DNA from: Cordilura impudica
Lineage: Eukaryota; Arthropoda; Insecta; Diptera; Scathophagidae
Direction of reading: 5' to 3'
Assembly: GCA_963682025.1 (NCBI GenBank)
Contig: OY821517.1
Span: 26,207,620-26,271,619, forward strand
DNA length: 64,000 bases
A program made the position numbers and the translations under genes. Below, piece by piece: positions 55,741 to 64,000 of the stretch. Positions within the stretch are counted from its first letter, which is position 1. Every line of letters begins with the position of its first letter. The notes below the pieces were generated by a model. It saw nothing but the letters and a program-made list of their open reading frames with translations. It was not told the DNA's origin and searched no databases.

Positions 55741-57125
55741 AAAATGTACCTTTTTACAAAAAAAAAATGGATTTTTTGAAAAAATTACCTTTTCTAAAAA
55801 AGTTCATTTTCTTAAAAAATCTTTAAGAAGTGCCTTTTCTTAAAAAGTACCAATATACTAGAAAAGTATATTTTCTTAAGAAAGTACATTTGCTTAAAAA
55901 GGTATCTGTTCTCAAAAAAGTACATTTTCTCAAAAAAAGTACGTTTTCTTAAAAAATAGCTCTTCTTAAAAAATACCTTTTCTACCAAAGTTAATTTTCT
56001 TTAAAAAGTACCAATATACTAGAAAAGTATATTTTCTTAAGAAAGCACATTTGCTTAAAAAAATACCTCTTCTCAAAAAAGTACCTTTTCTCAAAAAAGT
56101 ACGTTTTATTAAAAAGTAGCTCTTCTTAAAAAATACCTTTTCTTATAAATAACTTTTCTTAATATGTACCTTTTTATAAAAAAGTGCCATTTAAAAAAAA
56201 ATCCTTTTATTAAAAAAGTTAATTTCCTTAAAAAATTTAAGTATCTTAAAAAAGTACCTTTTCTTAAAAAGTCCCTTTTCTAGAAAAGTCTTAAGAAAGT
56301 AAATTTGCTTAAAAAAGTAAATTGTCTTAAAAAGCACCCTTTCTTAAAGAAGTACCTTTTCTTTAAAAATTACCTTTTCTTAAAAAATATCTCTTCTTAA
56401 AAAAGTATTTGGTTGAAAAAGTACATTTTCTTAAAATAGTAAATTTTTTCAAAAAAGAACCTTTCTTAAAAAAGTACGTTTTCTTAAAAAGTAGCTCTTC
56501 TTAAAAAATACATTTTCTTCAAAAAATAACTATTCTAAAAATTTACCTTTTTATAAAAAAGTGCCCTTTTACAGAAAATTTCTTTTTTTTTAAAAAAGTT
56601 AATTTTCTTAAAAAATTAAAGTATCTTAAAAAGTACCTTTTCCTAAAAAGTCCCTTTTCTAGAAAAGTATATTGTCTTAAGAAAGTACATTTGCTTAAAA
56701 AAGTAAATTTTCTTAAAAAGCCCCTTTTCTTAAAAATTTAAATTATTTTAAAAAAGTACCTTTTCTTAAAGAAGTACCTCTTCTTAAAAAAGTACATTTT
56801 CTTAAAAAGTACCTTTTCTTAAAAAAGTATTTTCTTGAAAAAGTACCTTTTCTTAAAATAGTACCTTTTCTAAAAAAAAAGTACCTTTTCTTAAAAAAGT
56901 ACCTTTTCTTAAAAAAGTACCTTTTCTTAAAGAAGTACCTTTTCTTAAAATAATACCTTTTCTCAAGCAAGTATTTTTTCTTAAAAAGCATATTTTATTA
57001 AAAAAAAAAAGCACTTTTTCTTTAAGTTTTTAAAAAAAAAAGTACCCTTTCTTAAAAAGTACCTTTTCTTAAAAAACGTAAATTTCATTACAAAAGTAGC
57101 TATTCTTATAAAAGTGCCTTTTCTT
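55741..57125. repeat. AAAAAAGTACCTTTTCTT tandem array, right block
   Basis: This continues the array at 49232-50678 with the same variants in the same order. CCAATATACTAGAAAAGTAT is shared with the left block near 49467. The minus-strand frame at 56743-56991 is a run of KKRYFF units and not a gene. The block is cut at 57125 by a mariner fragment; a last array unit (AAAATACCTTTTCTGAAAA) follows at about 57918-57940. Confidence 0.9.
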
Positions 57126-57918
57126 ACAACCCTACATACATACGCCATTGATTCTTTTTCTATTTTGAAGATAATCAATAAAAACTATCCCATGCGCTTC
57201 CCAAAAATGAGACGTGATAACCTTACGTGCAGAAGGAACTGTCTTCGCCGTCTTTGGACACGATGCTCCCATTTCAGTTCACTGCTTGACTGTTCCTTTG
57301 TCTCAGGTGTGAAGGGGTCACCCATGACTTATCCTCCACGCAAAAATTCGGCTTTATGGCGGTGAGGCATCGCCAAACACTCAATTGAAACATCTTCACG
57401 ACGCTGTTTTGTTTGATTGTGAACAAACGCGGCACCCTTCTTGTCGACAAATTTCTCGTCTCCAAATTTTCGGTCAATATGCGATGTATAGCACTTTTTG
57501 AAATGCCTATCGTTTCAGCTAGCTCACGCACCATCAGCAGACGATCATTCAATACCATTTTGTGGATTTTCTAAACCGTTTCTGGCAAGGCCATCTCAAT
57601 TGGCCGACCACTGTGGTGTTCGAAATACCAGCTCGTACAGCCTCATTTAAACTTTGCCACCCAATATTTTATAGTCGTAAACGAACTTGCAGCAGGAGGT
57701 TAATATTGGTTGGACTGAGACCTTTCAATTGACCAATTTCTTCCATGTTTACGAATTCACTGAGATCGTTTCTTTTTGATGGCTCCAAAAAATACTAAAC
57801 AGCGTAGCGCCTTGAAACTTAAAACATATGTTTTGTAAGGTTGCAACTTGTCATCAAAAAAAAAATTTTTTTTTTCAAACTACTGCCGCCATCTATACGT
57901 CAGGTCGAGTTGTTCTGG
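57126..57918 (-). pseudogene. Mariner element, 5' half, defective
   Basis: The minus strand starts near 57918 with a probable terminal repeat, then the leader and ATGGAAGAAATTGGTC near 57745. Across several frameshifts the translation gives LKGLSPTNI, FEHHSGRPIEMALPE, MVLNDRLLMVRELAETIGIS, KSAIHRILTENLETRNLSTR and VPRLFTIKQN. It then gives PSARKVITSHFWEAHGIVFI and DYLQ in another frame. These are the helix-turn-helix region, linker and first part of the catalytic domain of a mariner. The remainder and the other terminal repeat are missing. The fragment lies inside the tandem array. Confidence 0.75.
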
Positions 57919-57940
57919 AAAAATACCTTTTCTGAAAAAA

Positions 57941-59337
57941 AAAAAAAACATCTTCTCTAATATTTAACAAAACCTTTGAAATCTTAATTTAATTAAGAAA
58001 ATCTGCTCCCCAAGTCGGCATTGTCCGAAAATTTTTAATTCACAAAAAATTTACAGATAACCCGATTTTAGTTTTCAGCTAAATTTATCAGTTAACAAAA
58101 TTGATTTTCTAGGTAAACACAGCCGATCTTTTGTTGCCATATCTGTATTTCTGTATTCTTAGACGAATTGAATTTCTATTGGCAGCAAATTCCGTTACCA
58201 AAATTAAATTTCTTTTCTCATTTTATTTCTTCATGAGAACATGAAACCATTCGTCAACAATTTCGCTCTGCTAAACGACTTGATTACGATTATTAAGGGA
58301 ATATATAAAATCACTTGTGAAACATAGATTTCCGGCACACAATAGCGTCTGAGTTTTTGTAGCATTGCACAAGAACTCTGAATGGGTACGATATCACATG
58401 GATCGAATCGACGATGACACAGTTGGGTTCTTATCGAAAGGCAATAAAAAAATTTACATATTTCTTTGGCAAATGGACTGAACATAAATGAAAATTCGTT
58501 CGTGACAACCAAATTTGTTGCCAAACAAACTATTCGGTTGCAGAATATGAATTGTTTGGTACTTTCAATGCCAATTTATGATTTCTATTGTAATTACACC
58601 AAAGTAAGTAAGCAACAATTGCAGTTGCTTTTTTTCTCAGTGAGTATGAGTATATAAAACGGAGAAGAAATCAGTATTAAATCTGCTATGCTAGTTCTAA
58701 GGACTACAGAAGTGCCGCCCAAAATATCTGGCTGCCTAAAGGCTGAATAACATATATTATTACAATACTCCCATTATTAATGTAGTCTTTTCAAAATAAC
58801 GTAGTACATTAATAGAAAATCCTGAAACGAACAGCGAACATAATTGCCTTTCCAGTTTAACGAATTCCCATTAATCAACGACACGAAAAAAATTACTTTG
58901 TTAGGGTACAACTTGGAACAATATTAACTTTTTTATCTATTGAAATCCATTTCTTCAACCAGTTACAGTATTTAATGACTTTATTTTGTGTGACTCCACA
59001 CTAACATAAAACTTATAACAATTGTTAGGGTTTTAAAAATACAACAACAAATGGTTTCAGACATTGTATAAGTTGGCAGCAAGAAAAAGCAACCAAAGTA
59101 CTAAACAAGTTGAATACTTTGTTGCATAAGACATAAACAAACAATATTACAAATCTATTTAATAACGACAACGATAACATCTACAACCAAGACGACAACA
59201 AACACATCCCCATCCATTTCGTTTAAAGATTAGAGAAGAAATCTACGAAGAAATCCCTTCAGTTGTCGTAAAAATTATATTTAAAAACCTCCTTCTAGTT
59301 AACGATAATTCAAAAAAAAAAAAAATACTCTTTTTAC
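57941..59337. other. Mostly unique DNA, no firm gene
   Basis: The frame at 58231-58524 (minus, MATNLVVTNEFSFMFSPFAK) is the longest and has mixed, protein-like composition, but I recognise no domain and find no supporting splice structure. If the small exon at 59338 is real, this is its intron. CAA-rich and ACAACG-rich DNA lies at 59040-59210. Confidence 0.3.
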
Positions 59338-59391
59338 CTTGAATGTATGGTTAGCTTCAGCACGGGACAGAAGTGTATAAATGGTAGACAT
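59338..59391 (-). CDS. Candidate 18-codon first coding exon
   Basis: On the minus strand, after the leader CCAAATAA, an ATG opens MSTIYTLLSRAEANHTFK, and the frame meets a good splice donor (TTCAAG|GTAAAAAGAG) in phase 0. The stretch has balanced codon composition within AT-rich DNA. I do not recognise the protein, and no matching acceptor exon could be assigned. A phase-0 acceptor (GTGCAG|TTATTT) does exist upstream of the FER-like ATG at 19323, but linking the two over 40 kb is only a possibility. Confidence 0.35.
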
Positions 59392-59746
59392 TTATTTGGA
59401 ACTCTCAACACTCATACATACACTCAATGTTCATCTACTTGAAGGTCTAGTGCAGTTTATTTTTTGTCTTTGTTGGTTAATGTTGTAAAACAGTTTAAAA
59501 ATTACAGTTTTTAAAGAATTAATTCTTTTAAAAACATCCGCAATTTTAATAATATTCTAAAAATTATACAGATTAATTAATTTTTACTTGAATGATAAAA
59601 TATTTTTTGTAATTTAAATCTGTTGAATATTGAATCATACTAACAGTTCTCACGGAACGCTGATTTTCATAATACAGCTCAATAATTTGGAGACGTTATT
59701 GCGGTGTGTCTTTCCAGGATGAATTGTCAAGCAGTACTTAACAAAA
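59392..59746. other. AT-rich DNA, no gene seen
   Basis: It would hold the leader and promoter if the small exon at 59338-59391 is real. No TATA box or initiator was placed with confidence. Confidence 0.3.
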
Positions 59747-61054
59747 TAAGTAGGAAAATTATAGTCGGTCTAGACCGACTATACGATACCCTACACCATG
59801 CGTTTAGAGACCTTATCTCTTAGGTCCAATTAATTGGATATAGAAAATAAGCATAAATTTGAATGTCATTGTTATACCCTATACCACTATTAGGTTTGGG
59901 TATAATGAGTTTGTGCTGCTGTTGGTAACAACCAAAAATATTTGACCTACACCCATCTTTAATTATACCGATCGAATCAGAATCACTATCTGATTCGATT
60001 TAACGATGTCCGTCCGTCCGTCCGTCCGTCCGTCTGTGTGTTCATGTAAAGCTTGTAATCAAACTGCAGGTCGCAAATATGAATATATTTTGATGAAATT
60101 TGGTATTTAATCTTTTATCGGCCATGGGATGAACGCTATTGAAATTGGTGAGAATCGGTCCATGTTCAGACCTAGCCCCCATACAAATGACCCCTATAAA
60201 ATCGACATAAATTGCCATAAGATCCAAATTGTCATATAGATCTTACTCGAATTGGGTTTGTATGCGTTTATTACACTCATTAATGAGTAGTCCAAAAATG
60301 ATCCCTATTGGACAACTCTTAGTCATAGGCCCCATATAGAGGTGCTTCCCGATCTTCACTTATATCTATCAAAAAAACAAAAATATTGCACTGATTCTTC
60401 TCAAATTTTGTTTGTATATATTTTTGCAAAATACGAGAGACTTTACCAAACATGGTCCAGTTAGTTGGGCCTGAGAGATAATGTCTCCAAACGCATGGTA
60501 CTTGTTTTAATTCTTACTTGTTTTTAATTCTTTTTGCCTTTGAATATGAAAAAGTTCATATCGGATGATATATTTATATGGGTACTAAGGTCACTTATGT
60601 TTTTGCAAAAACTTATACAAACCAAATTTGAGAAAAATCTGTGCAATATTTTTTTTTTTTATAGATTTAAGTGAAGATCGGGAATTAGATTCATATGGGG
60701 GCTACGACTAAGAATTGTCCTATAGGGATTATTTTTTGACTACTGATAAATGCATGTAATTAACATACACAAACCCAATTTAAGTCAAATTTTGATCCTT
60801 TGTATGGAGACTAGGTCTGAAGAAGAAGCCGATAGAAGCTTATATACTAAATTTCATCAAAATATATTCATATTTGCGATTTGTAGTTTGATTACAAGGT
60901 TTACATGGACACACAGACGGACGGACGGACAGACGTACATCGCATAAAAAGTGATTCAGAGTCGATCGCTATAATAAAAGGGCCTAGGTCAAATATTTTA
61001 GGCAGTTACAAACATCAGCACAAAGTCATTATACCCTGACCACATAGTGGTATC
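59747..61054 (-). mobile_element. DINE-like element, outer copy, split by an inner copy
   Basis: On the minus strand its 3' end is TCGGTCTAGACCGACTATAA followed by TTTTCCTACTTA, a slightly decayed CTTACTTG end (59747). Its other part (60521-61054) holds inverted GTCC units (60917-60934) and the CCACATAGTGG motif. The block GGATATAGAAAATAAGCATA ... AAAAAGTTCATATCGGATG, continuous in relatives near 32525-32600 and 63655, is here separated by the inner copy. A Helitron abuts its right end at 61055. Confidence 0.7.
59872..60520 (+). mobile_element. DINE-like element, inner copy
   Basis: It begins TTATACCCTATACCACTATT. It contains a GTCC run (60009-60034) and AAGCTTGTAATCAAACTGCA, then the standard interior, ending CCAAACGCATGGTAC...TTCTTACTTG at 60520 before TTTTT. 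The terminal hairpin present in relatives is deleted. It is inserted, in opposite orientation, within the element at 59747-61054. Confidence 0.7.
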
Positions 61055-61389
61055 TATAATATTAATAGGCAGGGCAATTTCTTGTTACCGATGTTTTGTT
61101 CTACCGTTTTATGCCGATTTTGACCAAACGTATATTATTTCAAAAGTATTTCTTTTTAGCTGTTCACCACATTTACAGATTTTTAAATTTTTTTATTTGG
61201 AGTAAATTTCATTAAAAGTTGCTACTAACACATATATGAAATTATACTTATGCTATGTGTGTGTTTATTAAATTTGTTAATGTGTTTGTTAATGAGTTTT
61301 TTATCTTCATTCACAATAATAATAAACCAAAAAAGTGTTGGTTTGTGAATTGGCTAAGTTGAAAAATAAAGTTGCCTAGAAATTGCTAG
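61055..61389 (+). mobile_element. Short Helitron copy, first of a tandem pair
   Basis: It starts TCTATAATATTAATAGGCAG after an A and ends GAAATTGCTAG at 61389. It is the same family as 34832-35175. The next copy begins with the very next base. Confidence 0.8.
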
Positions 61390-61832
61390 TCTATAATATT
61401 AATAGGCAAGGCGATTTCTTGTGACCGATGTAACTTTGTTAGTTCTACCTCGACTTTCACCAAACATACCTCATTCGGAAGATATTTATTTTTAACTGTC
61501 CACCAGATTTCCAGATTTTTAAATTTTTACATTTTATTTTTTTTTTAGTAAAATGCATTTAAAGTTGCTACTTATACATAATTAATGAATGTGTTTACAA
61601 AAATTATATATGAAAAGCCCTGTATTGAATTGAAAAATAATTTTGGACATAAACTAACAACGACAATAGCGCAATCGAATTTCATTATAATAATTGCATA
61701 TCACACGCCCTGTATTGAACTGTGAATTGAATGAAAATACCTTTAGGTGGCATAAAACATTGAAAGAAATAAATTGAATGAAAAATAAAATTTCCTAGAA
61801 TTTGCACTCGAATTTCGAGGGCTGATTACAGT
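61390..61832 (+). mobile_element. Short Helitron copy, second of a tandem pair
   Basis: It starts TCTATAATATTAATAGGCAA directly after the CTAG of the previous copy. It diverges after about 170 bases and ends near GCACTCGAATTTCGAGGGC, like the copy at 27539-27890. The precise 3' end is not clear. Confidence 0.7.
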
Positions 61833-62143
61833 ATGACACCTGTCACGATTAATCTGTAAAAAAAAAACATATGAAAAAGGTCTAAATGAATCACTCTTTA
61901 TTTTCCTTGTATTCATTTTGTAAAAGAGTCAAAAAACTTAAGCCTGTGTGTGGCTCATTACCACAAAGTTCGGTTTTATAGATTTCAAGTTAAACTTTCA
62001 GTTCACACTTCAATTAGATATTTAATTTTCAATAACAATAAATAAAGCTAAAAAAAACTTGTAGTTCGTATTATTGAAAATTTTATTTTAAAAACTAAAT
62101 TTAAAATAATGATAAAATTACAAATTTCGTTTTTAGTTTTAAT

Positions 62144-63292
62144 CACGCCTATCGTGAATATTCTTTCCCTCGAAATTTTTTCCCTTTCCCTGATATTTCA
62201 CTCGTGTATAATTTCCCTGAACAAATTTGATGTGGAAAAAAATTCACCTTATCGTAAATGATTTTTTCGCGCCATTTTTTTTACATTTTTCCCTTGTTTT
62301 GTTCACTTAATTATTAATTTAACTTAAATATTAAGGTTAATAAATAATACTTTTCAGGGCTTGATCAGAAATAGAGCTCAAAGTGGCATAATTCTTAATA
62401 GAATGAAAAGCAACAGATGCATTGCCTGTGGATTTGCAAAGCTGTTTAAAGAAGTGATGGTAGAATTTTGGAAAACTCTGACAGAAGAATTAAGTAATGC
62501 TGGTCCACCTATAAAAAATGTGACAGAGTGGAAAAAGGTGATATTTTTGTTCAAACGAGTAATTTTTGTTCTAATTTTTTTCGCATATGCAAATCTAGGT
62601 ATGGACAGACCGAAAACGTTACATGCGCTCAAAAGCTGCAGCTAACTTAAAGAATCAACGGGGAACAGGAGGTGGCCCAAACTAAAGCAAACAGTTGTCA
62701 GTATCCGAGCAGTGTTTATACGATTTAGTGGGTATGAAAGATCTGTAGAGGGGCTAGATAGTTCTCATAAATTTGGTTCGCCTGATTCTGTCCATGGCAA
62801 CAAAATGAACCAGTTGACCTTTGATATTTCCAATGAAATGTGTACTGAGCAATCCATCTGCCCGAAACAGTTGACACCATCGCCATTAGATCCCATCGTA
62901 TATGAAGACCCCACGTGCTCTAGTAAGAAAATGACAGACTCATTGAAAAGAAAGAGAGTGGATCCAGCAGACAAACTTACTACAGCTGAACTTATAGCTG
63001 AAGAATTAAAGTCACAACAAAGTTTGTGTTCTAAAATTACAGAAATTGGTTATACCATACAAAAACATAACGTGGAAATGGAAGTAATGAAAAAGGAGAT
63101 ATTTCTTTAATTTTCAAACTTCTATTTTGTTTTGCATTCAGTGAACATTGATAGCATACATTACTTCGAACAGCTGTTCCTACAAGGGAACAAAAATTTC
63201 ATGGGAATTCCCGATACCAATTTTCACGTGAGGGGGAATGAAAATTTTAAGGGAACAAACATTTCACTTTTTATTCACGATAGGGGGGGGTG
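62144..63292 (+). mobile_element. DNA transposon carrying a zeste/MADF-like gene
   Basis: The left end CACGCCTATCGTGAATA and the right end reversed (CACCCCCCCCTATCGTGAATA without the extra C run) are inverted repeats. AAT lies on both outer sides (62141-62143 and 63293-63295), a possible 3-bp duplication as in PIF/Harbinger. The enclosed gene encodes a DNA-binding protein of the type that accompanies Harbinger transposases. No transposase is present, so the copy is non-autonomous or deleted. Confidence 0.5.
62361..63110 (+). pseudogene. Zeste/MADF-like DNA-binding protein gene, two exons, damaged
   Basis: The first exon reads NRCIACGFAKLFKEVMVEFW, KTLTEELSNAGPPIKNVTEW, KK. A 61-base intron (62538-62598, AAG|GTGATA to AAATCTAG|GTATGG) joins in frame to VWTDRKRYMRSKAAANLKNQ and RGTGGGPN. 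AGPP..T.EW.KVW.D.K and R.TGGGP are hallmarks of the zeste-type Myb/SANT-like domain found in many insect proteins and in Harbinger accessory proteins. A stop follows GGGPN. After a frameshift the C terminus is GYERSVEGLDSSHKFGSPDS to KHNVEMEVMKKEIFL with a basic stretch (SLKRKRVDPADKL) and a coiled coil. A start codon is uncertain; ATG at 62404 is possible. Confidence 0.65.
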
Positions 63293-63599
63293 AATAAAAT
63301 TAAAAGTTGATGAAATTGTTAATTTTTTTAAACGATAAGGCCAAGTTTTTGCCATTTCAGTTGAACTAAGTTTACTGAAACTCGCATTTGTAAGTAATTA
63401 ATGATAAAGCAAAGCAAAAATTTGACTAAAGAGAGAAACAAAGTTTAACTAAACTTAGTTGGTTTGACATCCCAAAAATTCTGTCTAGTAACTTAAAACT
63501 ATTTGACTAAAGACTTAAAAACTTGAGACTAATCAAACTAAGATTAACTGATATCCCAAAATCTCGGCTTAATCTATTTTCTAATAATCTGCCAATTGA

Positions 63600-64000
63600 A
63601 AAACATCGGTTCGAAAGAGGGTCTTGGATCCAACTTTGCTGAAGCAATAACAGGATATAAAAAATAAGCATAAACCAAATTTTAATGCAATTGTTATTAA
63701 TTTGTCGCGTAAAAAAGTTAATATCTAATGTTATCTTTATATGGGGACTAGGTAAACATATGACCGATCATGACCATATGTAGTGAAGTCACTTAATTTA
63801 TACCTATAAACCAAATTTGAAAAAATTTATGCAATATTTTTGTTTTTGATGATCGAGAATTCACTTTATATGGAGACTATGACTAAAATGGCCCTAAGGG
63901 GTTTATTTTTGGACTACTGATAAGTGGGTATAATAGACCAAATTTTATCGATATATATATGATAATCTGGATCTTACGACCATATTAGTCGGTCGGTTAT
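63600..64000 (-). mobile_element. DINE-like element running off the window
   Basis: Blocks in the same order as 1389-1580 plus 3179-3440 and as the outer copy at 59747: GGATATAAAAAATAAGCATA, GGGGACTAGGTAAACATATG, ATGACCATATGTAGTGAAGTC and GACTACTGATAAGTGG, TTATCGATATATAT. The hairpin end near 63600 is decayed (GGTTCGAAAGAGGGTCTTGG). The element continues beyond 64000. Confidence 0.65.

Noticed and set aside
56743..56991. Minus-strand open frame made of KKRYFF repeats
   Set aside because: It is a translation of the AAGTACCTTTTCTT tandem array; the period of the DNA creates it.
58231..58524. 97-residue minus-strand open frame, briefly considered a chemoreceptor exon
   Set aside because: Hydrophobic character alone; no receptor motif or splice sites could be confirmed.
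1..64000. tRNA, rRNA or miRNA genes
   Set aside because: No cloverleaf with A and B boxes or conserved rRNA block was noticed by eye; a covariance-model search would be needed to exclude small ones.

Overview
This is an AT-rich stretch of insect nuclear DNA, most likely from a higher fly (brachyceran, probably calyptrate Diptera). Two observations point that way. A spliced coding exon reads like the start of the fly FER/Fps85D F-BAR tyrosine kinase. Dispersed repeats have the DINE-1/mini-me architecture known from Diptera: a GTCY microsatellite core, a terminal hairpin and an end in CTTACTTG before a T run. Nothing bacterial or viral was recognised.

Host genes are sparse. The one convincing host feature is the minus-strand exon at 19128-19323 with its splice donor. 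Everything left of it (1-19127) would be intron of that gene, and 19324 onward its 5' UTR or upstream region. A second, much weaker candidate is an 18-codon minus-strand exon at 59338-59391 with a donor site.

The rest is a nested transposon landscape. Region 1-4.8 kb: Helitron-like repeats, a 1.6 kb foldback element with 8-bp target duplications inside a DINE-like repeat, and two mariner scraps. Region 4.8-12.1 kb: a CR1/jockey-like LINE with an internal deletion, a complete DD41D mariner (7293-8602), a nearly full Transib (RAG1-related) transposase on the minus strand, and a LINE 3' end. Region 12.1-18.5 kb: a degenerate tandem array, jockey reverse-transcriptase debris, a second Transib remnant, and an unexplained element carrying eight copies of TGTCACAACCGTAAC. 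Region 20.9-26.6 kb: an RTE-like LINE and a full-length hAT element with a ZMYM1-like transposase. Region 27-35 kb: Helitron copies, small inverted-repeat elements, a transposase remnant, a LINE with a PHD-finger ORF1, a hammerhead-like motif and a dead mariner. Region 35.2-39.5 kb: a three-level nest (DINE inside a minus-strand LINE inside a plus-strand LINE). Region 40-44 kb: a hAT-type non-autonomous element built of AATTACATGTAATT palindromes, then AT-rich DNA with CAA/TTG tracts. Region 44.6-47.8 kb: Tc1 debris. Region 49.2-57.9 kb: a higher-order AAGTACCTTTTCTT tandem array interrupted by a LINE, which is itself interrupted by a hAT foldback and by a second complete DD41D mariner. Region 59.7-64 kb: DINE copies nested head-to-head, two Helitrons joined end to end, an element encoding a zeste/MADF-like DNA-binding protein, and a further DINE fragment running off the window.

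No genes here act together as an operon or pathway. The functional logic is insertion history, which can be read from target-site duplications and from reading frames that rejoin when insertions are removed. Only two open reading frames look capable of making an intact enzyme: the two DD41D mariner transposases at 7408-8493 and 53561-54646.
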